Positions 27,748-36,259 of a stretch of DNA of 64,000 nucleotides are shown here, piece after piece. Position numbers and translations under genes: made by a program. Under the pieces are notes generated by a model. The model was not told the DNA's origin. It searched no databases and saw only the letters and a program-made list of their open reading frames with translations. Origin of the DNA: Kurthia sibirica (GTDB taxonomy: Bacteria > Bacillota > Bacilli > Bacillales_A > Planococcaceae); assembly GCF_003143975.1 (NCBI RefSeq), contig NZ_QFVR01000019.1:1-64000 (forward strand). The letters are read 5' to 3'. Each line of letters starts with the position of its first letter. The stretch's first letter is position 1.

Positions 27748-28857
27748 TTAATATTTTTTAAAGTAGTTGGCTACACCAGCCGAAATACCAACAGCCATTG
27801 CTTGACGATAGCTATTTGTATTGATGGCATTGAGCTCGTTTTTCAAATTCATATAGCCGTATTCCATTAATGTTCCAATAATTGGACTTTCGCGAAGTAC
27901 GAATAAATTTTGATAGCGATATTGCTCAGCAGGCACGTCTGATACAGCTCCTACAGGTTTGTGTAGTGCTTTAAATAAATAATTTGTAAATGTTTTTTCA
28001 GATTGTTTAGTATAAAGAGCTAAATAGCCTTTTTCACTTTTTTTATTGGATACATTATGATGTACGCTAATAAAAGCATCTGACTTAGCAGCTTTTGAAA
28101 TTGAAACACGTTTTTCAAGTGTTAATGTTTGATCAGTCGTACGTGTCATCACCACTTTTGCTCCATTTTTCACAAGTTCTTTTTGCAATGTTTTAGCTGC
28201 CTTTAAGTTAAGGTCTTTTTCTTTTACACCAAAGTATTGAGCACCAGCTTGTGAACCACCATGACCGGCATCAACGGTAATGATGCGACCACTTAGTGGA
28301 CCAAATATTGTGCCAGCAGGATATACATTGTCTTTTTTCACTGTTGTATAACCGTAGTTATTTGAAATCCAGCCAAATTTACCTGGGCTATATTCAACTT
28401 TATACCAGCCATTTGCTGCCTGCGCTTTAATCGTGAATTGATCACCAAAGCGAGCAACAGCCAGTTTAGTAGAAGTGGCTGAAGAAGTGCTACGAATATT
28501 TAGTGATGCTACGGAAACAGAATAAAATTTTCCGATGTTTTTATTTGTAGAAGGTTGGCTCACCTGTGCAACAACTTTTTTCAAATAACTTGAAGATACA
28601 TAACCAGTTTTAGAACCGACTTTTACCTTAAACCATTTACCTTTTTTTGAAGTTTGAGTTACAACCGTATTTTTTTTAAGTTTTGCAATGATTTTGTATT
28701 GAACACCTGCGCCTGTACGAAGGTTCAATGAATTTGTATTCACGACTTTATAGTTAACCGAAGCAGCTTCAACTTGTATTTGTGGAACGGCTAATGAAGA
28801 TAGAATGAGCACAAAGCTCAATAATAGTAACAATAAATAATTTTTTTTATGTATCAT
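27748..28857 (-). CDS. N-acetylmuramoyl-L-alanine amidase with two SH3b domains
   Basis: A secreted cell-wall hydrolase of 369 aa. Signal peptide at 1-32 ending near VEAAS; SH3b repeats at about 34-92 and 110-172, each with the NLRTGAGVQYKIIAKL / NIRSTSSATSTKLAV pattern; then an Amidase_3 zinc domain from about 188. The zinc ligands are likely H199 (DAGHGG), E213 and H266 (SVHHN), with catalytic E332 (LMEYGYM). It cuts the bond between MurNAc and L-Ala. AAGGAGGGG precedes the ATG. Confidence 0.95.
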   Translation of the reverse strand: MIHKKNYLLLLLLSFVLILSSLAVPQIQVEAASVNYKVVNTNSLNLRTGAGVQYKIIAKLKKNTVVTQTSKKGKWFKVKVGSKTGYVSSSYLKKVVAQVSQPSTNKNIGKFYSVSVASLNIRSTSSATSTKLAVARFGDQFTIKAQAANGWYKVEYSPGKFGWISNNYGYTTVKKDNVYPAGTIFGPLSGRIITVDAGHGGSQAGAQYFGVKEKDLNLKAAKTLQKELVKNGAKVVMTRTTDQTLTLEKRVSISKAAKSDAFISVHHNVSNKKSEKGYLALYTKQSEKTFTNYLFKALHKPVGAVSDVPAEQYRYQNLFVLRESPIIGTLMEYGYMNLKNELNAINTNSYRQAMAVGISAGVANYFKKY

Positions 28858-29164
28858 AAAACCCCTCCTTTTTTCTTTATCATAAGCTTAATGGCATATT
28901 AAAAAGAGAGTTTTTGTTAATTGTTTTAGAATTGTATTATTTGTAATGCATTTGCAATAATGGAATAGACTATTTTTATTTCACTGTTGTAAATTTTTAC
29001 TTATTTGTATTTAAGGTATATTAATTAATGTTTTATTGTCATAATAGTAAAGGGTCAATTAGCATGTATTTTAGCAGAATATACTTTTTTAAAAATATAA
29101 AATAGGAATAATTAGCTAGTGGAATCACTTAACGAATTTACGTTATTACGTTATTATTAAAGAA

Positions 29165-29179
29165 TGATAATAACGATCA
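29165..29179. promoter_or_regulatory. Fur-box-like sequence
   Basis: TGATAATAACGATCA matches 12 of 14 fixed positions of the 7-1-7 Fur site TGATAATNATTATCA. It lies 37 bp upstream of the -35 box of the acyltransferase gene. AT-rich context makes chance matches likely. Confidence 0.25.
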
Positions 29180-29215
29180 TAAAAACAAAAATTAAGTCAT
29201 CAAAAAGACAACTTA

Positions 29216-29243
29216 TTGAGTGACTATATCGTCTATATAGAAT
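29216..29243 (+). promoter_or_regulatory. Promoter of the acyltransferase gene
   Basis: TTGAGT (29216-29221), 16 bp, TAGAAT (29238-29243), 42 bp before the start codon. Confidence 0.5.
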
Positions 29244-29284
29244 AGAAATTAAAAAATGTAAAAGATAAAATAGGAGGTAGCAGA

Positions 29285-31234
29285 ATGCCAAGACCCAATA
29301 AAAGCACTCATCGATACATAAGTGGTCTGGATGGATTAAGGGCGTTATCAGTCCTTGCCGTCATTCTTTACCATCTTCATATAGAATGGATAGATGGCGG
29401 ATTTTTAGGCGTAACTGTATTTTTTGTGTTATCAGGTTATTTAATTACCGATCTTCTTGTGAAAGAATGGGATCGAACAGGTAAAATTAATTTTAAAACT
29501 TTTTGGATTAAACGCTTTAGACGATTAATACCGGCGCTCGTCGTTATGCTCGTTCTCATGAGTGTATGGATTACTTTATTCCAACGTTCTTTTTTGGTAG
29601 GACTTAGAGGTGAAATAGTAGCAGCTTTTACATATGTTAGTAATTGGTATTATGTATTGCAAGATCACTCTTATTTCACGAAATTTGCACCACCATCACC
29701 GTTACAACATATGTGGTCACTTGCTGTAGAAGAACAGTTTTATATTATCTGGCCCGTGATTATGCTTGTTTTACTGAAGTTTTTACCAGCAAAAGGCAAG
29801 TTAGCTGGTTTAATATTATTGCTATCTTTTGTATCGGCAGAAATGATGGCATTTTTATTTACACCAGATGTTGACCCAAGCCGTATTTATTATGGAACGG
29901 ACACCCGTGCGTTTTCATTGTTAATTGGTGCTGCATTGGCGATTGTTTGGCCAAGTGCAAAATTGACAGCAAATGTCACACCAGATTTGAAAAAACTACT
30001 GAATGTAACCGGAGGAGTCAGCTTAACCCTACTAATTCTTATGATGATTTTCATGCAAGAAGATAGTAGCTTCCTCTATTATGGTGGTATGTATTTAGCC
30101 TCAGCGGTGACTGCTGTTTTAATTGCAGTTATTGTTCATCCTGCTAGTTCCATCGGTAAATTATTCAGTTTTAAGCCGTTGTTATGGGTAGGTGTACGTT
30201 CGTACGGTATTTATATTTGGCATTTTCCGATTATTGTATTGATGGGAATTGCTGTAAAAACAGATACCATTAGCATGACAAAAATTATTTTGGCCTTAGT
30301 ATTAACATTTGTTCTTTCAGCACTTTCTTGGCGTTATATTGAAGACCCAATCCGTAAAGGCGCATGGAAAAATTGGTTGACTGCTATTAAAACGCGTCAA
30401 GTAAGTTGGCGTTGGAAGGAACAGAGCATCTTAGGGAGAACTATATCGGTAGCTGTTAGTTGCATTTTGATTGTCTTTGCCGTTAGTTTAATCTATCAGC
30501 CGCAGCCGGAAGCTTCAAATGAAAAAATATTACAACAACATTTAGAGCAAGAACAACAGAAAAATGCAGAGAAGAAAGCAGCCTTAGCAAAGTTAAATGC
30601 TAAAGAGAAAAAAGAAGCAAAAGCCACCGCTTTGAAAAAGGCAAAAGAACAAGCAAAAGCCGCCGCAAAAGAAGAACGAAAAGTTAAAAATGATGCATTG
30701 AAATTAGCTGAAGCAAAATTCAAAAAAGATGCTGCCAATGCCAAAGTTGCATTAGCAAATCGTCCTATTACAGCTTTAGGTGACTCTGTCTTACTAAGTG
30801 CTTCAACCCAATTACAAGAATTCATTCCTAATATTACGATTAATGCGAAAGTCGGTTTGCAAGTGGATGTAGCTATTGAAGAACTAACAGCAATGGCGAA
30901 GAATGGCCAAATTAGTCATACGGTGTTTATTGGTCTGGGTTCAAATGGTACATTCACAGAACAACAATTTGAAGAAATTTATGCGATAGTGGGCAAAAAT
31001 CGTGAAATTTATTTAATGAACACAAATGTTGATCGTAGTTGGAAAAAAAGTGTTAATAAAAATTTAGATAACGCTGCGAAAAAATATAAAAATGTCCATG
31101 TTATTGATTGGGATGAATTGTCGAAAGGCAAACCACAGTTATTTTATAAAGATAAAATCCATCCAAATCCTGAAGGTGGAGAATTTTATGCAAGTCATGT
31201 AGCCATCGAAATAGCAAAAAAAGAAAAAAATTGA
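29285..31234 (+). CDS. OatA-like membrane O-acyltransferase with SGNH domain
   Basis: A 649-aa protein with the two-part plan of peptidoglycan O-acetyltransferase OatA. The N-terminal ~380 residues are an acyltransferase-3 domain with about ten spans, starting YISGLDGLRALSVLAVILYHL and containing WSLAVEEQFYIIWP and the RR-rich loop KRFRRLIPAL. A Lys/Ala-rich coiled linker (about 415-490) leads to an extracellular SGNH esterase-like domain with GDSVLLS (Ser near 499) and DKIHPN (Asp/His near 622-625). It would move acetyl groups across the membrane onto MurNAc; another surface glycan is possible. AGGAGG precedes the ATG. Confidence 0.88.
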   Translation: MPRPNKSTHRYISGLDGLRALSVLAVILYHLHIEWIDGGFLGVTVFFVLSGYLITDLLVKEWDRTGKINFKTFWIKRFRRLIPALVVMLVLMSVWITLFQRSFLVGLRGEIVAAFTYVSNWYYVLQDHSYFTKFAPPSPLQHMWSLAVEEQFYIIWPVIMLVLLKFLPAKGKLAGLILLLSFVSAEMMAFLFTPDVDPSRIYYGTDTRAFSLLIGAALAIVWPSAKLTANVTPDLKKLLNVTGGVSLTLLILMMIFMQEDSSFLYYGGMYLASAVTAVLIAVIVHPASSIGKLFSFKPLLWVGVRSYGIYIWHFPIIVLMGIAVKTDTISMTKIILALVLTFVLSALSWRYIEDPIRKGAWKNWLTAIKTRQVSWRWKEQSILGRTISVAVSCILIVFAVSLIYQPQPEASNEKILQQHLEQEQQKNAEKKAALAKLNAKEKKEAKATALKKAKEQAKAAAKEERKVKNDALKLAEAKFKKDAANAKVALANRPITALGDSVLLSASTQLQEFIPNITINAKVGLQVDVAIEELTAMAKNGQISHTVFIGLGSNGTFTEQQFEEIYAIVGKNREIYLMNTNVDRSWKKSVNKNLDNAAKKYKNVHVIDWDELSKGKPQLFYKDKIHPNPEGGEFYASHVAIEIAKKEKN

Positions 31235-31246
31235 AATAAGTGATGA

Positions 31247-31302
31247 TAGATATTACAGTAGCTATTCTTGACAGAGTAGACGGCTGTAATATCTTTTTTT
31301 TA
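31247..31302 (+). terminator. Terminator of the acyltransferase gene
   Basis: GATATTACAG pairs with CTGTAATATC, followed by eight T residues. The long loop contains a further partial stem. Confidence 0.8.
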
Positions 31303-31317
31303 TTATATGAACAGAGA

Positions 31318-31360
31318 AAGGGTGAGTGAAGTTGACAGAATCAACTTCACTCACCCTTTG
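31318..31360 (-). terminator. Terminator of the antiporter gene
   Basis: AAAGGGTGAGTGAAGTTGA pairs with TCAACTTCACTCACCCTTT with a 5-nt loop: a 19-bp perfect stem. It lies behind the antiporter stop on the minus strand. Confidence 0.8.
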
Positions 31361-31400
31361 TGTAGGCTAAATCTTACAGAATAGAGCGTTTAATATAGAA

Positions 31401-33428
31401 TTATTCAACATGCTCATAGAGTGAAATACTCTCCATATAATTGACAAGTCGACGTAATTCTTTTTCTTGTTCACGATTGATTTTACCATCTTCATACAGT
31501 TTATGAATGGCACTACGTTCCGTTTCCAAAACGAGAAGGTTTAATTCTTCTTGAATTTCTTCTTCACGGGCAGAATCGATTTTACGTTGTTTGCGTAATC
31601 GATCTAATGCTTTATCATATTCATATAATACGATCATATACAATTCTTTACGAGGTGATTTTTCTTTTTGCTCTTTCAAGTAAGTGACCGCTTGATTATA
31701 TGCTTGGCGACGAACATCTTGGCGCATAATCATATACGAATAGAAATGTTCTTTATCATTGCGATAATGTTTACGCGCTAAGCGGGCTTCACGATACACT
31801 TTACGAATTGTGTACAGCGCTTGTTTCCAAGTACTTGTGTGGAGCATTTCTTCACGATCTTTGAATGAGTTACTGATGGACATATACATCATGTCATCCA
31901 GTTTATTCTCTTTATAAAGTTGATTGACATATTGTTTTTCGACGCGTAAGGCATCTAAACGAATTTTCAATATTTTATTGGCATAGAGTGGACTAGTAGA
32001 GTCATCCGCATTTGCTTCAAGCTGTGTTTGACGGAAGAGTTGTTGAATATTGTCGATCACATCATAGGCAACTGAACGATTTTCATCGTTAATAGAGTTT
32101 TGGATGCGTTTGACTGCTTCAACAAGAATATAGCTTTTCGCCTCATGAAATGATAATTGCCCCTCCAATAATTCTTCGATTTCTTCATCATCTGTTAGCA
32201 TAGGCAAGAATATTGTCGCCACAAGTAATGTGAAGAGAATAACGCCAGATGCTAAGAATAGGATGAGAGACCGTTCAGGGAAGGGGTCTCCATTTTCTAA
32301 TACGAGTGGTAATGATAAAATACCGGCCATTGTAACGGCACCACGCACACCAACGAGACTACTAATAAGGCTCATTTTGAACAAGGGTTGTTCTTTTTCT
32401 TTTCCACGACGGTATTGAATAACCGAGAATAAATGAGACCAAAGGAAACGAATACCGAGTATAACGATACCAATTGCAGCTGCATAAGCAATCATTGTCC
32501 AGTTATTCATTTCAGTATCTTCAAGCGAGTTTTCCATTGAGCTTGGAATATTTAAACCGAGTAATAAGAAAACGACACCGTTTAACACAAATAAAATAAT
32601 TGCCCAAACATTTTCAGTTAGCACCTGTTCCTCGGCTAAAGTTGTTTCGGTACGATCTTTGAATAATGATTGGATGATACCGCCAATAACAACAGCAATA
32701 ACGCCTGAAGCATGGAAGACATCTTCTGCAATTAAATAAATGATAAAAGGCATTAAAATTTGGAATAGTGTGTGGAATACAGCATCCCGAATACCTGCAC
32801 GTCGGACCATAAAACGAATCTCTGTTAGTACGAAACCTAAAATAAGACCAATTATTGCACCGATAATGAATGTATATGTGAAGTTGACCAATGCCTGTTG
32901 AATCGAAAAGTATCCAGAAACAGCGGCTGCAACTGCATATTTAAATGCTACAAGTCCAGAGGCATCATTGATGAGCGATTCTCCACGCACAACGCTGAGG
33001 ATTTTATCTGGAATTTGAATTCTTTTTGCAATACCATTGACCGCAACAGGGTCAGTAGGGGATAAGATGGCTGCTAATGCAAAGGCAGGAGCAAGTGGGA
33101 TAGCTGGTACAAGCCAGTGGATGAAAAAACCGCCACCAATCGTAGTGATTAGTACCAGTACGATTGCATTTCCGAGTATCGGAATACGCATATTCCACAG
33201 ATTTTCACGCGGGAAATTACGCCCGTCATTGTAAAGAAGGGGCGCTACAAAGAGTAGTAGGAACCACTCTGTTTCGAGCTCTAAATTTAGTTCTGGAGCA
33301 AAAATGGCTAATATAACGCCGAGTGCAATTTGGATTAACGCAGTCGGAATAGATGGTATATAATGACCAATTATATTAGATACCATTAAAGCAATAAGTA
33401 GAAAAAAGATGATTATTAGTAAATCCAT
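31401..33428 (-). CDS. CPA1 family Na+/H+ antiporter (NhaK/YvgP type)
   Basis: A 675-aa cation/proton antiporter. The first ~400 residues have about twelve spans with the CPA1 ion-site motif AAILSPTDPVAV and the following GESLINDASGLVAF. The C-terminal ~270 residues are charged, helical and cytosolic, as in B. subtilis NhaK (about 670 aa). It exchanges Na+ or K+ for protons for pH and salt balance. The ATG at 33428 has AAAGGG 7-8 nt upstream; the frame extends 38 codons further without membrane-protein character. Confidence 0.93.
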   Translation of the reverse strand: MDLLIIIFFLLIALMVSNIIGHYIPSIPTALIQIALGVILAIFAPELNLELETEWFLLLFVAPLLYNDGRNFPRENLWNMRIPILGNAIVLVLITTIGGGFFIHWLVPAIPLAPAFALAAILSPTDPVAVNGIAKRIQIPDKILSVVRGESLINDASGLVAFKYAVAAAVSGYFSIQQALVNFTYTFIIGAIIGLILGFVLTEIRFMVRRAGIRDAVFHTLFQILMPFIIYLIAEDVFHASGVIAVVIGGIIQSLFKDRTETTLAEEQVLTENVWAIILFVLNGVVFLLLGLNIPSSMENSLEDTEMNNWTMIAYAAAIGIVILGIRFLWSHLFSVIQYRRGKEKEQPLFKMSLISSLVGVRGAVTMAGILSLPLVLENGDPFPERSLILFLASGVILFTLLVATIFLPMLTDDEEIEELLEGQLSFHEAKSYILVEAVKRIQNSINDENRSVAYDVIDNIQQLFRQTQLEANADDSTSPLYANKILKIRLDALRVEKQYVNQLYKENKLDDMMYMSISNSFKDREEMLHTSTWKQALYTIRKVYREARLARKHYRNDKEHFYSYMIMRQDVRRQAYNQAVTYLKEQKEKSPRKELYMIVLYEYDKALDRLRKQRKIDSAREEEIQEELNLLVLETERSAIHKLYEDGKINREQEKELRRLVNYMESISLYEHVE

Positions 33429-33615
33429 AGCAAGACCCTTTCTGATCGTAGTACTATTAACTATAGAGGAAAGTTGACTGAAATCTAAATAATAACCCTT
33501 GAAATAACTTATTTTTTTCTGCTGTTCATGATTTTGTGACAAATCGGATGAGTCATAGCAGCGAATTGCTTTATACTAAAAATGACATGATCATGAATGA
33601 ACGGAGTGAATTGCT

Positions 33616-35007
33616 TTGAAAACAGTAGCAGTAGTAGGTGGCGGTATTACCGGCATGAGTACGATGCATTATTTACAACGTCAAATCACAGCACAGCAAT
33701 TACCAATACAATTGGTGTTAATAGAAAAGGATGCGACGCTTGGCGGTAAGATGGTGACAAAAAAACAAGGTGATTTCATCATGGAAGTAGGCGCAGACTC
33801 AATTGTTGCACGTCATAAAAGTGTTATGCCACTAATAGAGGAACTCAATCTGCAAGAGCAGATTGTATATAATGATACGGGAAAATCATATATATTAACG
33901 AATAATGAATTACATGCTATTCCTACGAATAGTGTTTTTGGCATTCCGATGGATGAAGCAGCTATTGAAGCTAGTACATTGGTTTCAGCAGCAGGGAAAG
34001 AGCAAATTTACCGGGATTTAACGATACCAAATGACCGTTTTACAAAAGAAGATTCAATCGGTGATTTCTTGGCTTATTTTTTAGGTGATGAAATTGTTGA
34101 AAAACAAATTGCACCTGTACTATCTGGTGTATATTCTGGTGATTTGTATAAGCTAACAATTGCCTCAACATTACCAAATCTTCTCGAGTATAAAAATAAA
34201 TATGGCAGTATGATCAGAGGTTTTGAAGCACATAAAGAACTTTATGACAAAACAGCTTCCAAAAAATTCATTTCTTTTGAACATGGATTAGTTCAATTAT
34301 TTGATCGTATGGAAAGTGTTTTAACAGAGGCAATAATCTACAAAAATACGGCAGTGCAATCACTTGAGAAAAAGGATAATTTTTATCAAGTGAACCTGAC
34401 GAATGGCGCACAGATAGAAGCAGATTACGTTGTGTTAGCGACACCGCACCAAGTTGCTGAAAAACTACTACCACATCCAGCGCTACAACAAGAATTTAAT
34501 AAACTACAGACAGCATCTATTATTACGGTCTACTTAGGTTACGAGATGGATGATGCCGTATTGCCAGCTAATGGTACCGGTTTTATCGTATCGACTCATA
34601 ACGATGTGGATTGTAATGCTTGTACATGGACGAGTCGTAAATGGCATCATACATCACCAAGTGGTAAATTATTAATTCGCATGTTTTATAAAAAAAACAA
34701 CGCTCGCTTTGCAGAATTTTCTGCAATGACTGAAGCTGAATTGACTGCAGTAGCTAGAGAAGATGTCCGCAAAAGTTTGCATATCGAGGAAGAACCCAAC
34801 ACTGTTACTATTTCAAAGTGGATGGATCTCATGCCTGTTTATAATTTAGAACATCCTCAAGCTGTGAAAGGTTTAGAACAAAAGTTACGACAAAATTACC
34901 CGCGAGTAGCGCTTGCAGGTAGTTCATATTATGGCGTGGGGATTGGTCTTTGTATTCAAAATGGACATGATCTTGCTACAGCTATCATAGAAGAATTACA
35001 AGAATAG
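33616..35007 (+). CDS. hemY: Coproporphyrinogen III / protoporphyrinogen oxidase HemY (CgoX)
   Basis: A 463-aa FAD enzyme of the HemY family, which in Gram-positive bacteria oxidises coproporphyrinogen III in heme synthesis. The FAD-binding VVGGGITGMS lies at 5-14, EKDATLGGKMVTKKQGDFIMEVGADSI follows, and the C-terminal GSSYYGVGIGLCIQNGHDLA closes the FAD site. TTG start with GGAGTG about 8 bp upstream. hemE and hemH, its usual partners, are not in the window, so the gene is separated from the heme operon. Confidence 0.93.
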   Translation: MKTVAVVGGGITGMSTMHYLQRQITAQQLPIQLVLIEKDATLGGKMVTKKQGDFIMEVGADSIVARHKSVMPLIEELNLQEQIVYNDTGKSYILTNNELHAIPTNSVFGIPMDEAAIEASTLVSAAGKEQIYRDLTIPNDRFTKEDSIGDFLAYFLGDEIVEKQIAPVLSGVYSGDLYKLTIASTLPNLLEYKNKYGSMIRGFEAHKELYDKTASKKFISFEHGLVQLFDRMESVLTEAIIYKNTAVQSLEKKDNFYQVNLTNGAQIEADYVVLATPHQVAEKLLPHPALQQEFNKLQTASIITVYLGYEMDDAVLPANGTGFIVSTHNDVDCNACTWTSRKWHHTSPSGKLLIRMFYKKNNARFAEFSAMTEAELTAVAREDVRKSLHIEEEPNTVTISKWMDLMPVYNLEHPQAVKGLEQKLRQNYPRVALAGSSYYGVGIGLCIQNGHDLATAIIEELQE

Positions 35008-35069
35008 AAATTTGTGTTCAGTGTCATATCTCTGTAAAATGAGTGATAGATGAAGATGGAGGTGTGGGC

Positions 35070-35732
35070 ATGAAGCGGAAAATCAGTTTAGCAATTGGTG
35101 TTATTTTACTCGTATTAGGAATGGCACTCATCTTTAATAAACAAATAATGAGCTTCGTTGTTTCACATATGACAGAACAAGCGATTACTCAATTTGATGA
35201 ATCCAAGGCGAAAAATTCTGCGGACGTTAATTTTGATTTTAAAGATGTTAAAAATCTGAGTATCCAAGATGTTTTAAAAGCACAAATGAATAGTAAGGAT
35301 GTCCATTCTATTGGTGTTCTTAGCGTACCAGAAGTAGGCTTGGAGTTACCCATTTTATATGGTGTATCCAATACTAATTTAGCAATTGGAGCAGGTACGA
35401 TGAAAGAAAATATGACATTTGGGCAAGGGAATTATGCACTTGCTGGTCATAATATGAATAATAATTCGACCCTTTTTAGTCCATTAACCAAGGCGAAAAA
35501 AGGCATGACTATGTATACAATGAATAAAAAGAAAATTTATACGTACAAAATAACATCTATTTTTATTATTCAACCGACGCAGGTTGATGTAATTGAAGAT
35601 CAAAAGAAAACAAAATTGTTAACGCTTGTGACATGTAATTATGACGGTTCGAAGCGCATGATTGTACAAGGGGAACTTGTCAAAGCACAATCGATTGAAG
35701 ATGCGCCAAAAAATGCTTTGAAAACGAAGTAA
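35070..35732 (+). CDS. srtA: Class A sortase SrtA
   Basis: Sortase A cleaves LPXTG proteins and links them to cell-wall peptide. The 220-aa product has an N-terminal signal-anchor (about 5-22), then the extracellular sortase barrel with H127 (ALAGHNM), C189 (TLVTCNYDG) and R196 (SKRMIV). GGAGGTG precedes the ATG at 35070; the frame extends nine codons upstream without support. It follows hemY by 62 bp on the same strand. The LPQTG remnant at 412-568 would have been a substrate type. Confidence 0.94.
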   Translation: MKRKISLAIGVILLVLGMALIFNKQIMSFVVSHMTEQAITQFDESKAKNSADVNFDFKDVKNLSIQDVLKAQMNSKDVHSIGVLSVPEVGLELPILYGVSNTNLAIGAGTMKENMTFGQGNYALAGHNMNNNSTLFSPLTKAKKGMTMYTMNKKKIYTYKITSIFIIQPTQVDVIEDQKKTKLLTLVTCNYDGSKRMIVQGELVKAQSIEDAPKNALKTK

Positions 35733-35743
35733 ATAATATAAGT

Positions 35744-35786
35744 AAACTATTAGACGAAGTAAGTCCATGTCTAATAGTTTTTTTGA
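35744..35786 (+). terminator. Terminator of srtA
   Basis: AAACTATTAGAC pairs with GTCTAATAGTTT around a long loop, followed by T residues. A further inverted repeat, GATATATGAT/ATCAAATATATC, follows at 35785-35818. Confidence 0.8.
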
Positions 35787-35991
35787 TATATGATGTCGAC
35801 GACACTATCAAATATATCCTATGAGAACCCTCTATTTTATACTTTTCAAAAGCCGTCTGTTTGTGCAGTTTGATTTTTCTATATAAGAGCCACATTCTCA
35901 TTTTACGAAAAGATGAATAACCTATTTTTAAATAAATAAGGTAGAATATTCTCAATTTATCCACTTTTCTGATTTTAATTGGTAAAAGGTA

Positions 35992-36020
35992 TTGACGTTC
36001 CATGCATTACGCGATATGAT
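35992..36020 (+). promoter_or_regulatory. Promoter of the yitJ-metH operon
   Basis: TTGACG (35992-35997), 17 bp, TATGAT (36015-36020); the SAM aptamer starts about 32 bp later. Confidence 0.75.
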
Positions 36021-36051
36021 TCGGTTAATATTTTCATAATTCAATATTTTA

Positions 36052-36158
36052 TCTTATCTAGAGAAGCCGAGGGACTGGCCCGTAGAAGCTTCAGCAACCA
36101 GCCATGTAAATGGTCAGGTGCTAATTCCAGGAGAATAGTCTGTTCTCAAAAGATAAGA
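36052..36158 (+). ncRNA. SAM-I riboswitch (S-box) aptamer
   Basis: P1 is formed by TCTTATCT (36052-36059) and AGATAAGA (36151-36158). The S-box core GAGGGACTGGCCC, the CAGCAACC segment and GGTGCTAATTCC are all in place. When SAM is bound the downstream terminator forms and the methionine genes are off. Confidence 0.97.
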
Positions 36159-36183
36159 GGGACTTTTTTGGAATTGTCTTTAC

Positions 36184-36218
36184 GCCTTCTTATTTATATA
36201 AATAAGAAGGCTTTTTTA
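36184..36218 (+). terminator. Expression-platform terminator of the SAM riboswitch
   Basis: GCCTTCTTATTT pairs with AAATAAGAAGGC, followed by six T residues, 42 bp before yitJ. Confidence 0.9.
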
Positions 36219-36259
36219 TATATTTTTGGGGAGTTCAAAATAGAAAGGGTTGGAAAAGT

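Larger units (their letters stand above)
28858..29284. other. AT-rich intergenic region
   Basis: 427 bp between divergent amidase and acyltransferase genes. It holds both ribosome binding sites and the promoter and Fur-like site listed separately; no further gene or structured RNA was seen. Confidence 0.6.
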
